NCBI RefSeq assembly: GCF_002855555.1
Contig: NZ_PKRT01000001.1
Span: 868,001-932,000, forward strand
Origin: Novosphingobium sp. TH158
GTDB taxonomy: Bacteria > Pseudomonadota > Alphaproteobacteria > Sphingomonadales > Sphingomonadaceae
DNA length: 64,000 bases
Direction of reading: 5' to 3'
Program-made: the position numbers and the translations under genes
Part shown: one piece after another, positions 51,044-61,192 of the stretch
Layout of the letters: every line of letters starts with the position of its first letter
Numbering within the stretch: the first letter of the stretch is position 1
Notes under the pieces: generated by a model
Databases searched by the model: none
Told to the model about the DNA's origin: nothing
The model's input: the letters and a program-made list of their open reading frames with translations, nothing else

Positions 51044-51416
51044 TGGCCTCTGGCGCGGCAGGGAAGCGATAGCGATCGCTTTCCACCCGCACTTCCAGTT
51101 CGCCGCCCACCCGCTCGGCGCGCACTTCCTTGTCGCCATCGGCCGTGGCGATGCGGGTGCCGCCCTCGATCAGCACGAAACGGCGAAAGCCGCCGTCCGG
51201 GTGGCGGATGATCCACACTTCGCCCAGGTCCTCGCGCGCAATCTCGCGCGTGCAGGTGCGGCCAAAGGTTTTCGCGCCCGCCAGCGCGCAGCCCACCGAA
51301 TTGTCCTCGGCAACTGCCGCTTCCGCCTCGCCCGAGGCAGCGGCTGCGGCAGTGCCATCGCCGCCTGCCGAACAGGCGGCCAGCAGCACGACCGGCAGGA
51401 GGCAGGCGATACGCAT
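51027..51416 (-). CDS. Small predicted lipoprotein
   Basis: 129 residues from ATG 51416; GGCAGG lies just upstream. The signal ends in a lipobox LLAAC (Cys near residue 15), so the mature protein should be anchored to a membrane. After an Ala/Glu-rich linker come CALAGAKTFGRTCTREI (two Cys) and a beta-rich WIIRHPDGGFRRFVLIEGG. Not a recognised family. It lies between ilvD and nnr, 14 bp after ilvD. Confidence 0.8.
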   Translation of the reverse strand: MRIACLLPVVLLAACSAGGDGTAAAAASGEAEAAVAEDNSVGCALAGAKTFGRTCTREIAREDLGEVWIIRHPDGGFRRFVLIEGGTRIATADGDKEVRAERVGGELEVRVESDRYRFPAAPEANASGA

Positions 51417-51430
51417 CACCTGCCTACCAA

Positions 51431-53287
51431 TCACCCCTTGGCGGGCTTCGTCAACTGCGAAACATCGCGCACCGCCCCGCGCGCCGCGCTGGTGGTGAGC
51501 GCGGCATAGGCCTGCAGCGCGGTGGAAACCTTGCGCGGACGATCCTTCGCCGGCTTCCAGCCCTTGGCATCCTGGGCCGCCCGGCGCGCTTCCAGCACTT
51601 CGTCCGACACCACAAGGTTGATCGTGCGGTTCGGAATGTCGATCTCGATCAGGTCCCCCTGCTCGACCAGCCCGATCGCCCCGCCTTCCGCCGCTTCGGG
51701 AGAGGCATGGCCGATCGACAGGCCCGAAGTGCCGCCCGAAAAGCGTCCGTCGGTGATCAGCGCGCAGGCCGCACCCAGGCCCTTCGACTTGAGGTAGCTG
51801 GTGGGGTAGAGCATTTCCTGCATGCCCGGGCCGCCCTTCGGCCCTTCATAGCGGATGACGACGACATCGCCCGTCTTGACCTGTCCGGTCAGGATGCCGG
51901 TCACCGCCGCGTCCTGGCTTTCGAACACGACTGCCGGGCCGGTGAACTTCAGGATCTTTTCATCGACGCCCGCCGTCTTCACGATGCAGCCGTCGCGCGC
52001 GATATTGCCAAACAGCACGGCCAGCCCGCCATCCTTGCTGAAGGCATGTTCGGCCGAGCGGATCACGCCGGTTTCGCGATCGGTATCGAGGCTTTCCCAG
52101 CGACGGTCCTGGCTGAAGGCGACCTGCGTGGGCACGCCGCCCGGCGCGGCGCGGAAGAATTCGCCGACCTGCGCATCATCGCTGCGGCCGATGTCCCACT
52201 TCGCCAGCGCATCGCCCAGGGTCGGGCTGTGGACCGTCGGCAGGTCGGCGTGGATCAGGCCGGCACGTTCCAGCTCGCCCAGGATCGACATGATGCCGCC
52301 AGCCCGGTGAACGTCTTCCATGTGCACGTCCGCCTTGGCCGGGGCGACCTTGGACAGGCAGGGAACCCGGCGCGAAAGGCGGTCGATGTCGGCCATGGTG
52401 AAATCCACCCCGGCTTCATGCGCGGCGGCAAGCAGGTGGAGCACGGTGTTGGTCGAACCGCCCATCGCAATATCGAGGCTCATGGCGTTCTCGAACGCCT
52501 TGAAGCTGGCGATGGAGCGCGGCAGCACGCTTTCATCTTCCTGTTCGTAATAGCGGCGGCACAGTTCCACGGCGAGGCGGCCGGCGCGCAGGAACAGCTC
52601 CTTGCGGTCGGCGTGGGTCGCCAGCACCGAACCGTTGCCGGGCAGCGACAGGCCCAGCGCCTCGGTAAGGCAGTTCATCGAATTGGCCGTGAACATGCCC
52701 GAGCACGATCCGCAGGTGGGGCAGGCAGACCGTTCGATGGTCTTCACTTCCTCGTCGCTGTAGGATTCGTCGGCTGCCGCAACCATGGCATCGACCAGGT
52801 CGAGCGCCACTTCCTTGCCGCGCAGCACCACCTTGCCGGCTTCCATCGGGCCGCCGGAAACGAAGACCACGGGGATGTTGATGCGCATCGCCGCCATCAG
52901 CATGCCGGGGGTGATCTTGTCGCAGTTGGAGATACAGACCATGGCATCAGCGCAGTGCGCGTTGACCATGTATTCCACGCTGTCGGCGATCAGGTCGCGG
53001 CTGGGCAGCGAATAGAGCATGCCGTCATGCCCCATGGCGATGCCGTCATCCACCGCGATGGTGTTGAATTCCTTGGCGACGCCGCCCGCCGCCTCGATCT
53101 CGCGGGCGACCATCTGGCCCAGGTCCTTCAGGTGGACGTGGCCGGGCACGAACTGCGTGAAGCTGTTCACCACCGCGATGATCGGCTTGCCGAAGTCCGA
53201 ATCCTTCATCCCCGTGGCGCGCCACAGGCCGCGGGCGCCGGCCATGTTGCGGCCGTGGGTAGAGGTGCGGGAACGGTAAGCAGGCAT
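51431..53287 (-). CDS. ilvD: Dihydroxy-acid dehydratase
   Basis: 618 residues, standard IlvD/Edd length. Iron-sulfur cysteines are in [12 protein letters not shown] and [27 protein letters not shown] and the C-terminal [19 protein letters not shown] are also typical. It makes the 2-oxo acids for valine and isoleucine. It leads a minus-strand group with the lipoprotein, nnr and the RNA methyltransferase, all closely spaced. Confidence 0.97.
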   Translation of the reverse strand: MPAYRSRTSTHGRNMAGARGLWRATGMKDSDFGKPIIAVVNSFTQFVPGHVHLKDLGQMVAREIEAAGGVAKEFNTIAVDDGIAMGHDGMLYSLPSRDLIADSVEYMVNAHCADAMVCISNCDKITPGMLMAAMRINIPVVFVSGGPMEAGKVVLRGKEVALDLVDAMVAAADESYSDEEVKTIERSACPTCGSCSGMFTANSMNCLTEALGLSLPGNGSVLATHADRKELFLRAGRLAVELCRRYYEQEDESVLPRSIASFKAFENAMSLDIAMGGSTNTVLHLLAAAHEAGVDFTMADIDRLSRRVPCLSKVAPAKADVHMEDVHRAGGIMSILGELERAGLIHADLPTVHSPTLGDALAKWDIGRSDDAQVGEFFRAAPGGVPTQVAFSQDRRWESLDTDRETGVIRSAEHAFSKDGGLAVLFGNIARDGCIVKTAGVDEKILKFTGPAVVFESQDAAVTGILTGQVKTGDVVVIRYEGPKGGPGMQEMLYPTSYLKSKGLGAACALITDGRFSGGTSGLSIGHASPEAAEGGAIGLVEQGDLIEIDIPNRTINLVVSDEVLEARRAAQDAKGWKPAKDRPRKVSTALQAYAALTTSAARGAVRDVSQLTKPAKG

Positions 53288-53392
53288 GGAAGCGACTTTC
53301 TGTTATCTAACTGACATGGCTGAAAGCACGCGCTCCCTAACCCAGCGCGGGCCGCCAGTCGAAGGTAATATTTGCAACGGTTTCAGCGGCAA

Positions 53393-54121
53393 TCAGCAAC
53401 CAAGTTCGATGGCGACGCGGTTAGCGATGCGCGCCAGCCTTTCCGCCCAGATTGCCTGCCCTTGCGGGTGACATATCTGGTCCTGCCTCACCTCGACACC
53501 AAGATAGGGCCGCCCCTCCGCCTCGGCATGGCGGTTCATCGTGTAATTGAGCAGCTGGCCGGAATAGGGCTGCTGGTCGCCCACCATCAGCCCTTCTGCC
53601 TCAAGCAGCGGAATGGCGATCCGCGCGGCGCGGTCGTCCTGGTTGTAAAGCACTCCCACCTGCCAGGGCCGCGCCTCCTCGGGATGGGATGAAAGTTGCG
53701 GCGTAAAACTGTGCAGGGAAAGGATAAGTCCTGGCGGGCAATCGTCCAGAACAGTGCCCAGTGCACGGTGATAGAGGTGGAAGAAGCGCTCCAGCCGTTC
53801 GAGGTGCCCGGCATGGTCGATGGCATTGCCGGGGATCGCGTGGCCGTCGCTGGCGATGGGAATGACGCCCGGCGCGTGCTCCTCGCGGTTGACGTCGCAG
53901 ACCAGGCGGCTGACCGTGCACTGGAAGGCGGCAATGCCTGCGCGCTGCGCCATCAGTTCCCCCACCTCGCGCACCCCGATGTCCACCGCGATATGCTCGT
54001 CGAGCAGCGCCGGATCCACGCCCAGCGCGATATCCGCGGGCACATGGTTTGAGGCATGGTCCGAGACCACGAAAATGCCGCCAAAGCGCGGCGTGCCGAG
54101 AAGGCGCCAGGGATCCTCCAT
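53393..54121 (-). CDS. N-formylglutamate amidohydrolase family protein
   Basis: 242 residues from the ATG at 54121, overlapping the ispE stop (ATGA). SDHASNHVP (residue 26 onward), DIGVREV, SRLVCDVNR and ILSLHSFTP match the FGase family, which hydrolyses N-formyl-glutamate or related amides. The start context, coupled to ispE, is firm. Physiological substrate is open, as no hut genes are near. Confidence 0.9.
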   Translation of the reverse strand: MEDPWRLLGTPRFGGIFVVSDHASNHVPADIALGVDPALLDEHIAVDIGVREVGELMAQRAGIAAFQCTVSRLVCDVNREEHAPGVIPIASDGHAIPGNAIDHAGHLERLERFFHLYHRALGTVLDDCPPGLILSLHSFTPQLSSHPEEARPWQVGVLYNQDDRAARIAIPLLEAEGLMVGDQQPYSGQLLNYTMNRHAEAEGRPYLGVEVRQDQICHPQGQAIWAERLARIANRVAIELGC

Positions 54122-54933
54122 CACCGCAGCTTCCCGCCCATCTGCCACCAGGCCGGATGATCGCGGGCAATTGCGCCGGATGCTGCCTGCATGGCGTCAT
54201 CGCTGTCGAACAGGGCAAAGCAGGTGGCACCCGAGCCCGACATGCGGACTAGCCAGGCCTGCGTTTGCCGCAGCGCCGAGAGCACTTCGGCAATGGCGGG
54301 GCAAAGCCGGATCGCCGGTTCTTCCAGGTCATTGCGCCCCTGCAGTGCGATGGTGCGCAAATCGCCCTCGGGCAGCGCGCCGCAATCGACCCCCTCCCAG
54401 CCCTTGAACACCGGACCGGTCGCCAGCGGCATGCGCGGGTTGACGAGCAGAACCGGCGTTCCGGCAAGGTCGTTCGCCACTTCTTCCAGCTGCGTGCCCG
54501 TTCCGCGACCCACGCAGGCCCGCGAGCGGACGCAGGCCGGAACATCGGCGCCCAGCCTGGCCGCCCGCTCATGCCAGTCCTCGGGAAGCCCCTGCTCGCG
54601 CTCGACAAGGCGGAACACCGCCCCGGCATCGGCAGATCCGCCGCCAAGCCCCGCGGCAACCGGGAGCCGCTTTTCCAGCGTCACCGCCCAACCGGTCGGG
54701 CGAGGCAGCGCCGTCAGCGCCTTTGCAACGATATTGCCAAAGGGATCAGAAAGTTCGCCGCCAAACTCGCCAAAGCACTTCAACTCGTCAACTGCGGACC
54801 TGCGGACCGAAAGTTCGTCCCCGAAATCACAGAAGGCGAATAGCGTTTCCAGCTCGTGATAGCCATCCTCGCGCCGCCTGCGGACATGCAGCGCGAGGTT
54901 GATCTTGGCATAGGCAGTTTCGGTGAGCGCCAC
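54121..54933 (-). CDS. ispE: 4-diphosphocytidyl-2-C-methyl-D-erythritol kinase
   Basis: 270 residues from a GTG at 54933, 7 bp after the ETF-QO stop. AYAKINLALHV opens the chain; the GHMP-kinase ATP motif is LPVAAGLGGGSADAGA near residue 90, and MSGSGATCFALF near residue 240 is the third motif. It acts in the non-mevalonate isoprenoid pathway. An ATG further upstream would overlap the ETF-QO gene. Confidence 0.95.
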   Translation of the reverse strand: MALTETAYAKINLALHVRRRREDGYHELETLFAFCDFGDELSVRRSAVDELKCFGEFGGELSDPFGNIVAKALTALPRPTGWAVTLEKRLPVAAGLGGGSADAGAVFRLVEREQGLPEDWHERAARLGADVPACVRSRACVGRGTGTQLEEVANDLAGTPVLLVNPRMPLATGPVFKGWEGVDCGALPEGDLRTIALQGRNDLEEPAIRLCPAIAEVLSALRQTQAWLVRMSGSGATCFALFDSDDAMQAASGAIARDHPAWWQMGGKLR

Positions 54934-54940
54934 GCGGCGC

Positions 54941-56590
54941 TCACATGTTCGGGTAGTTCGGCCCGCCGCCACCTTCGGGCGCCACCCATGTGATGTTGCC
55001 GTTGGGGTCCTTGATGTCGCAGGTCTTGCAGTGGACGCAGTTCTGCGCGTTGATCTGGTACTTGGGCTGGCCGTTCTCGTCGGTCAGCCATTCGTAAACG
55101 CCGGCCGGGCAATACCGCGTCGAGGGACCGGCATAGACGGCCAGCTCGCTCGACTTCTGCAGTTCCAGATCGGCCACCTTGAGATGGCAGGGCTGTTCTT
55201 CCTCGTGGTTGGTGAACGAGAAGGAAACGCTGGTCAGGCGATCGAAGCTGATCACCCCGTCGGGCTTGGGATAGTGGATCGGCTGGTACAGGTCGGCGCG
55301 CTGCAGCGTGGTCGAATCCGCGTGATGCTTCATCGGCTTGACCAGCGGCATCTTCAGGTAGCGCAGCCACATCTCGATACCGGCCAGCACGGTGCCCAGC
55401 ATGTCGCCGTTGAACTTCGCCAGGATCGGTTCGGAGTTCTGGACGAGCTGAAGTTCCTTGGCGATCCAGCTGGAACGGACGGAATCTTCGTACTCGACAA
55501 GCGAATCCTGCTCACGCCCGGCGCCAATGGCGGCGGCAATGGCCTCGCCCGCCAGGATGCCGCTCTTCATCGCGGTATGGCTGCCCTTGATACGCGGCAC
55601 GTTGACGAAACCTGCCGAGCAGCCGGCAAGGACGCCGCCGGGGAACGACAAGTGCGGCACAGCCTGCCAGCCGCCTTCGTTGATCGCGCGCGCGCCATAG
55701 GAAACGCGCTTGCCGCCTTCCAGGATGCTGCGGATTTCCGGGTGCTGCTTCCAGCGCTGGAATTCCTCGAACGGGAAGACATAGGGGTTGGCATAGTCCA
55801 GCGTGGTGACGAAGCCGAGAGCGACCTGGTTGTTCGCCTGGTGGTACAGGAAGCCGCCGCCGCCCGATCCGCTTTCCGAAAGCGGCCAGCCCTGCGTGTG
55901 CAGGACGCGGCCCGGAACGTGCTTTGCGGGATCGATATCCCACAGCTCCTTGATACCGATGCCGTACTTCTGCGGCTGGCAATCACGTTCAAGATCGTAC
56001 TTGGCTTTCAGCCGCTTGGTCAGATGACCTCGCGCACCTTCGCAAAAGACGGTGTACTTGGCGAGCAGGTTCATGCCGGCCATGAAATCGGGCTTGGGAT
56101 TGCCTTCGCGGTCCACGCCCATGTCGCCGGTCTGCACGCCGATCACGGCGCCGTTGTCGTCGTAAAGGATTTCGGCAGCCGGGAATCCGGGGAAGATTTC
56201 CACGCCCAGTTCCTCGGCCTTGCCGGCCAGCCAGCGGCACAGGTTGCCCAGCGAACCGGTGTAATTGCCATCGTTCGACATGAAGGGTGGCATGACCATG
56301 TGCGGGATCGGCATCTTGCCGGTCGGCGTCAGCCACCAGTGCCAGTTGTCGGTCACGGGCGTTTCTGCCATCGGGCAACCGTCTTCGCGCCAGTCGGGCA
56401 GCAGCTCGTCAAGCGCCTTGGGATCCACGACCGCACCCGAAAGGATGTGCGCTCCGATCTCCGAGCCCTTTTCAAGGATACAGACCGAAAGGTCGGCATT
56501 CACCTGCTTGAGGCGGATCGCCGTTGCGAGGCCCGCCGGGCCGCCGCCAACGATCACCACGTCATAGGGCATCGATTCGCGTTCGATCAT
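54941..56590 (-). CDS. Electron transfer flavoprotein-ubiquinone oxidoreductase
   Basis: 549 residues from ATG 56590 (GGGAAA upstream). The FAD loop VVIVGGGPAGLATAIRLK is at residues 9-26; the 4Fe-4S motif CVHCKTCDIKDP is near the C-terminus, with RYCPAGVYEW before it. It passes electrons from ETF (fatty acid and amino acid oxidation) to ubiquinone at the inner membrane. ispE follows after 7 bp. Confidence 0.96.
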   Translation of the reverse strand: MIERESMPYDVVIVGGGPAGLATAIRLKQVNADLSVCILEKGSEIGAHILSGAVVDPKALDELLPDWREDGCPMAETPVTDNWHWWLTPTGKMPIPHMVMPPFMSNDGNYTGSLGNLCRWLAGKAEELGVEIFPGFPAAEILYDDNGAVIGVQTGDMGVDREGNPKPDFMAGMNLLAKYTVFCEGARGHLTKRLKAKYDLERDCQPQKYGIGIKELWDIDPAKHVPGRVLHTQGWPLSESGSGGGGFLYHQANNQVALGFVTTLDYANPYVFPFEEFQRWKQHPEIRSILEGGKRVSYGARAINEGGWQAVPHLSFPGGVLAGCSAGFVNVPRIKGSHTAMKSGILAGEAIAAAIGAGREQDSLVEYEDSVRSSWIAKELQLVQNSEPILAKFNGDMLGTVLAGIEMWLRYLKMPLVKPMKHHADSTTLQRADLYQPIHYPKPDGVISFDRLTSVSFSFTNHEEEQPCHLKVADLELQKSSELAVYAGPSTRYCPAGVYEWLTDENGQPKYQINAQNCVHCKTCDIKDPNGNITWVAPEGGGGPNYPNM

Positions 56591-56679
56591 CGTAGTTTCC
56601 CGTATTTCACCCCGCATAAGGCGCGGTTTGCAGCCTTGCGCCTTGATTGCTGCGCCGAGGCAGGTCAAGGGTCAAGGCA

Positions 56680-57417
56680 ATGCAAGGCGGCTCTCAACAG
56701 ACTCTGGCAGGCGATATCGCGTCAGCAATAGCCTGGTGGCGCGACGCCGGGGTGGATTGCGCCTTCACCGACGAGCCCAATGCCTGGATCGCACCGCCCG
56801 AACCGGTGGTCGATACGCCGGCTGATAATCCGGCGAGACCAGCGGCATACGCACCTCCGCCACCGCCCCCCCTGCCCCGGATCGGCGGCGATAGCGCCGG
56901 CTGGCCGCAGGAGCTTAAGGCCTTCCGGCAATGGTGGCTGGAAGAACCCTCGCTTGACAGCGCAGAGGCGGCCGATCGCATCGTCCCGCGCGGAGCGGCA
57001 GGGGCCAGCCTGATGATCCTGGTCGAACAGCCGGATGCCCTGACACAGGGACCGCAGGCACGGCTGCTTGCCTCGATGCTCGCGGCCATGGGCAAGAGTG
57101 CTGACGAGGTTTACCTGAGCGCCGTTTTCGTGCGTCCCACGCCGGTGCCCGATTGGGCCACGCTCGAAAAGGCGGGCCTAGGCGAGCTTACCCGCCACCA
57201 CGTACACCTCGCCGCGCCCGAACGGCTGATCGTGTTCGGGGGCAACATCCTGCCGCTGCTTGGCCACGACCCGGCGCAAAGCGCTCAAAGTTTACACGCT
57301 TTTAACCATGAGGGCCGGACAATCCCGCTGCTCGCGGCCCATGGCCTCGATGCGCTTGTCCGCCCGAACGCCAAGGCCGCGTTCTGGCGGCGCTGGCTGG
57401 AATGGACTGGGGACTGA
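56680..57417 (+). CDS. Uracil-DNA glycosylase-like protein, motifs degenerate
   Basis: 245 residues from ATG 56680 with AAGGGTCAAGG upstream. After a proline-rich linker (around residues 45-70) the rest follows the layout of type IV/V uracil-DNA glycosylases: LMILVEQPD, LLASMLAAMGKSADEVYLSAVF, RLIVFGGN and a late AAHGLDALVRPNAKAAFW. The usual GEAPGxxE is changed to VEQPDALTQ and the YHP His region to AAHGL, so base-excision activity is doubtful. It may bind DNA without cutting. Five bp before the lytic transglycosylase start. Confidence 0.7.
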   Translation: MQGGSQQTLAGDIASAIAWWRDAGVDCAFTDEPNAWIAPPEPVVDTPADNPARPAAYAPPPPPPLPRIGGDSAGWPQELKAFRQWWLEEPSLDSAEAADRIVPRGAAGASLMILVEQPDALTQGPQARLLASMLAAMGKSADEVYLSAVFVRPTPVPDWATLEKAGLGELTRHHVHLAAPERLIVFGGNILPLLGHDPAQSAQSLHAFNHEGRTIPLLAAHGLDALVRPNAKAAFWRRWLEWTGD

Positions 57418-57422
57418 CCCGA

Positions 57423-59204
57423 GTGACGAATTTCAGGACGATATTGCTGGCCGGCGCGACGTGCCTTGGCGTTCTGGGCACCGCCATGCCCGCGCAGGCA
57501 AACAGCGCCGCGATCGAATACTTCCGTAACCGCGCAGACCGCACTGCGGTTCCCAGCCTGCTGAGCGCGGACGAGCGCAGCTATTACACCGACCTGTTCG
57601 CCGCGATCGACAAGGCGGACTGGGCGAAGGTGCAGGCGATGCTGGCGCAAAAGCCGGATGGCCCGCTGCACCTCGTCGCCAAGGCCGAATATTACCTCGA
57701 CGCGAAGAGCCCGAAGATCGACCTTGCCACGCTCGATGCCTGGCTGGCGCAGGGCACCACCCTGCCCTCGGCCGAACAGATCGCCTCGCTGGCGGCGCGG
57801 CGCGGATCGGTTGCCGTGCCCCAGCTGCCCGGCGCACAGCCCTTCGTCAGCCTGCCTTCAAGCCCCAAGCGCCTGCGCCCGCGGCCGACCAATGACGGCA
57901 CCATGCCGGCCTCGATCGCCGCGGGGATCGAAGCCAAGATCAAGGCCGATGATCCGGCTGGCGCGCGCGTGCTGCTCGACGGGATCGACGCCACGCTAAG
58001 CCCCAACGCGCGGGCCGAATGGCGCACCCGCATCGCCTGGTCGTTCTACATCGAGAATGACGATGCCACCGCCTATGCCCTTGCCCAGACCGCTGCCGAT
58101 GGCGCGGGGCCGTGGGTTGCGGAAGGCCAGTGGACGGCCGGCCTTGCCGCCTGGCGGATGAACGATTGCCAGGGTGCCGCCGATGCCTTCAGCAAGGCTG
58201 CGGCACTGGCGGAGAACTCCGAACTGAAGAGCGCCGCCTATTACTGGCAGAGCCGCGCCCATGTTCGCTGCCGCCAGCCGGAACAGGCCTCTGCCCCGCT
58301 GCGCCTTGCCGCCACGCGCGACGAGACGCTCTACGGCATGCTCGCGGCCGAGCAGCTGGGGCTGAAGATCCCCGAAACCCACGCCGGGGCCGATTTCAGC
58401 CAGGCCGACTGGCAGAAGCTGCGCGATGTTCCCAACGTCCGCACGGCCGTGGCGCTTGCCGAAATCGGCCGCGACGGACTGGCCGACGAAGTGCTGCGCC
58501 ACCAGGCGCGGATCGGCGATCCTTCGCTTTACCAGCCGCTGACCCGCCTTGCGCGCGACCTTGGCCTGCCTTCGACCCAATTGTGGATGGCCTACAACGC
58601 GCCGCGCGGCGGCCAGCCCGAGCGCGCGATCCGATATCCCACGCCCAAGTGGACCCCGGCGACTGGCTGGCGCATCGATCCGGCGCTGGTCTATGCCCAT
58701 ACCTTGCAGGAATCGGTATTCCGCGCCCGCGTGGTCAGCCCGGCGGGAGCCAAGGGGCTGATGCAGATCATGCCCGCCGCCGCGAGGGACCGCTCGGCCG
58801 AACTGGGCATCCCCGGAAGCTCCGCCGACTTGGAAAAGCCGCAGGTCAACCTCGCCTTCGGGCAGGCGCACTTGCAGATGCTGAAGAACCAGCCCGGCAC
58901 GCAGGGCCTGCTGCCCAAGGTGATGGCGGCCTATAACGCGGGCATCCTGCCGATCTCGCGGTGGAACTCCGAGATCCGCGACAAGGGCGATCCGCTGCTG
59001 TGGATCGAATCCATCCCCTATTGGGAAACACGGGGCTATGTGAACATCGTCATGCGCAATTACTGGATGTACGAGCGGCAGGCCGGCGGCCCTTCGGAAA
59101 GCCGCATTGCGCTGACCCAGGGCCTCTGGCCCACCTTCCCCGGCCTCACCGGCAGCGAAGGGCTGCGCATGGCTTCGAACGGGGCGCTGATCCGTGGCCG
59201 TTGA
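57423..59204 (+). CDS. Soluble lytic transglycosylase
   Basis: 593 residues from a GTG at 57423, with a Sec signal in the first about 25 residues (LAGATCLGVLGTAMPAQA). A long superhelical alpha domain follows (about residues 60-400), then the SLT domain: catalytic Glu in HTLQESVFRARVVSPAGAKG, GLMQIMPAAA and MAAYNAGILPISRW. It cleaves peptidoglycan in the periplasm. Its stop overlaps the moaB start by 11 bp. Confidence 0.94.
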   Translation: MTNFRTILLAGATCLGVLGTAMPAQANSAAIEYFRNRADRTAVPSLLSADERSYYTDLFAAIDKADWAKVQAMLAQKPDGPLHLVAKAEYYLDAKSPKIDLATLDAWLAQGTTLPSAEQIASLAARRGSVAVPQLPGAQPFVSLPSSPKRLRPRPTNDGTMPASIAAGIEAKIKADDPAGARVLLDGIDATLSPNARAEWRTRIAWSFYIENDDATAYALAQTAADGAGPWVAEGQWTAGLAAWRMNDCQGAADAFSKAAALAENSELKSAAYYWQSRAHVRCRQPEQASAPLRLAATRDETLYGMLAAEQLGLKIPETHAGADFSQADWQKLRDVPNVRTAVALAEIGRDGLADEVLRHQARIGDPSLYQPLTRLARDLGLPSTQLWMAYNAPRGGQPERAIRYPTPKWTPATGWRIDPALVYAHTLQESVFRARVVSPAGAKGLMQIMPAAARDRSAELGIPGSSADLEKPQVNLAFGQAHLQMLKNQPGTQGLLPKVMAAYNAGILPISRWNSEIRDKGDPLLWIESIPYWETRGYVNIVMRNYWMYERQAGGPSESRIALTQGLWPTFPGLTGSEGLRMASNGALIRGR

Positions 59205-59733
59205 CCCGAGCCGGACCTTCAAGCCGGTCAACATCGCGCTGCTGACCGTTTCCGACACGCGCACCGCGGCGGACGATACATCGGGCGACCTCTTGGCGGA
59301 ACGGATCAAGGCGGCGGGCCACGCCCTCGTCTTCCGCGCGATCGAGGTGGACGATGCCCAGCGCCTTGTCGCGCGGATCAGCAACTGGCTGGATGACCGT
59401 TCGGTCGATGTCATCATCACCACCGGCGGCACCGGCCTGACCGGCCGCGACGTGACGCCCGAGGCGCTCGAGCGCATCCGCACCTCGAACGAGGGCAAGG
59501 ACATTCCCGGTTTCGGCGAGCTGTTCCGCTGGATTTCCTATGGCACCATCGGCACGTCCACCGTGCAGAGCCGCGCCATGGCGATTGTCGCGCGGGGCAA
59601 GTACATCTTCGCCCTGCCCGGATCGAACGGCGCGGTGAAGGATGGCTGGGACGGCATCCTTGCCGAACAGCTCGACAGCCGCAACCGGCCCTGCAACTTC
59701 GTCGAACTGATGCCCCGGCTGAAGGAAGTTTGA
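59194..59733 (+). CDS. moaB: Molybdenum cofactor biosynthesis protein B
   Basis: 179 residues from a GTG inside the transglycosylase 3' end. LLTVSDTRTAADDTSG and the MoCF motif TTGGTGLTGRDVTPEA near residue 80 define MoaB/MogA; the ending FALPGSNGAVKDGWDGIL is of the MoaB type. It adenylates molybdopterin. Other mo-cofactor genes are not in the window. Confidence 0.94.
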   Translation: MAVDPSRTFKPVNIALLTVSDTRTAADDTSGDLLAERIKAAGHALVFRAIEVDDAQRLVARISNWLDDRSVDVIITTGGTGLTGRDVTPEALERIRTSNEGKDIPGFGELFRWISYGTIGTSTVQSRAMAIVARGKYIFALPGSNGAVKDGWDGILAEQLDSRNRPCNFVELMPRLKEV

Positions 59734-59788
59734 CACGACCGGCCGCAAGGCGGTTGCGGTATCGTTCCGCTTCTGTTCTCATTATGCA

Positions 59789-60868
59789 ATGTCCTCAACC
59801 GCTCCGATTCGCGGTCGCGGCGCGCAATTTGCCGCGGTTCCGCAGCGTTTCGGCCTTGCCGCGCGCGAGGCGGATGGCGACTGGCTGGACGAGCGCCAGG
59901 CCATTGACGGAGAGCCGCAGCGCCTGCGCACCCGGGTGACGGAGGAACGGGCCCGCTCGATCATCACCCGCAACACCTCGCCCGACATTCCCTTCGACCG
60001 CTCGATCAATGCCTATCGCGGCTGCGAGCATGGCTGCATCTATTGCTTCGCCCGCCCCAGCCACGCCTATCACGATCTCTCGCCGGGGTTGGATTTCGAG
60101 ACGAAGCTGTTTGCCAAGCCCGATGCAGCCCGGCTGCTGCGCGCGGAACTGGGGCGCAAGGGGTATCGCCCCGCGCCGATTGCCATGGGGACCAATACCG
60201 ATCCCTACCAGCCGATCGAAGCGCGCTTTCGCATCACGCGCGCGATCCTCGAAGTCTGCCTCGAAGCGCACCATCCGGTGACGATCACCACCAAGAGCGA
60301 CCGGGTGCTGCGCGATCTGGATCTACTCTCCCAACTGGCGGCGCGGAACCTGGTTGCCGTCGGCGTTTCGGTGACGAGCCTCGATCCCCGCCTGTCCCGC
60401 CTGCTGGAACCGCGCGCCGCTGCCCCGGCGAAACGGCTGGAGGCGCTGGGCCGGCTGGTCGATGCCGGCATCCCCGCCCACGTTTCGATCGCACCTGTCA
60501 TCCCCTCGATCACCGATGCCTTCATCGAGGGCATCCTTGAAGGTGCCGCGAGCCGGGGCGTGCGCTCGGCAAGCTGGATCATGCTGCGCCTGCCGCACGA
60601 AGTGGCGCCGCTGTTCCGCGAATGGCTGGACATTCACTACCCGGAGCGCGCCGGCAAGGTCATGTCCATCGTCCAGTCGGTGCGCAACGGGCGCGACAAC
60701 GATCCCTCGTTCTTCAGCCGGATGAAGCCCAATGGCCCCTGGGCCGACCTGTTCCGCACCCGCTTTCGCCTCGCCTGCAAGCGGCTAGAAATGAACGCGG
60801 TGGAGCTGAAACTGGACTGCGCGCAATTCGTGCCGCCCGAAACCGGCGGGCAGCTGCGCCTGATCTAG
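59789..60868 (+). CDS. PA0069-type radical SAM protein
   Basis: 359 residues. The radical-SAM motif is CEHGCIYC (C-x3-C-x2-C) near residue 79, followed by FARPSHAYHDLSPGLDFETK, which is the PA0069/SplB-related signature. A basic N-terminus (RGRGAQFAAVPQRFG) is typical of this branch. Function is unproven; likeness to spore photoproduct lyase suggests nucleic-acid or cofactor work. ATG 59789 is used; an out-of-frame ATG lies 5 bp before it. Confidence 0.9.
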   Translation: MSSTAPIRGRGAQFAAVPQRFGLAAREADGDWLDERQAIDGEPQRLRTRVTEERARSIITRNTSPDIPFDRSINAYRGCEHGCIYCFARPSHAYHDLSPGLDFETKLFAKPDAARLLRAELGRKGYRPAPIAMGTNTDPYQPIEARFRITRAILEVCLEAHHPVTITTKSDRVLRDLDLLSQLAARNLVAVGVSVTSLDPRLSRLLEPRAAAPAKRLEALGRLVDAGIPAHVSIAPVIPSITDAFIEGILEGAASRGVRSASWIMLRLPHEVAPLFREWLDIHYPERAGKVMSIVQSVRNGRDNDPSFFSRMKPNGPWADLFRTRFRLACKRLEMNAVELKLDCAQFVPPETGGQLRLI

Positions 60869-60928
60869 AGAGGAACTTCGCATCGGCCGAGGCGTTGAAG
60901 CTTCCGGATTCTCCAGCGGAGCAAGCAG

Positions 60929-61189
60929 ATGGACGATGAACGCATTACCTCGGTTTCCGACGATGGCTCGACCCATACGACCGTGACGCGCAGTTCGGGG
61001 GGCGGCTGGATGATCGGCCTTATTGCGATCCTGCTCCTGGGGGTGGCGATCTATTTCTTCGCCATTCAGTCCGACAGCACGGCAGATCGCAATCGCGCCG
61101 TAAGCGAGGCGGCGAAGGATGTCGGCGATGCCGCGCGCAACGTGGGTGATGCCGCCAAGGACGCGGCGGACGAACTCAAGAAGCAGTAA
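60929..61189 (+). CDS. Small membrane protein with Ala-rich repeat tail (86 aa)
   Basis: 86 residues. A membrane helix spans residues 27-47 (WMIGLIAILLLGVAIYFFA). The C-terminal 30 residues repeat a VGDAA-type heptad, suggesting an amphipathic helix. The N-terminus is acidic with Ser/Thr. Not recognised. GGAGCAAGC precedes the ATG. It may be a periplasmic or cytoplasmic tethered coil. Confidence 0.7.
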   Translation: MDDERITSVSDDGSTHTTVTRSSGGGWMIGLIAILLLGVAIYFFAIQSDSTADRNRAVSEAAKDVGDAARNVGDAAKDAADELKKQ

Positions 61190-61192
61190 CGC

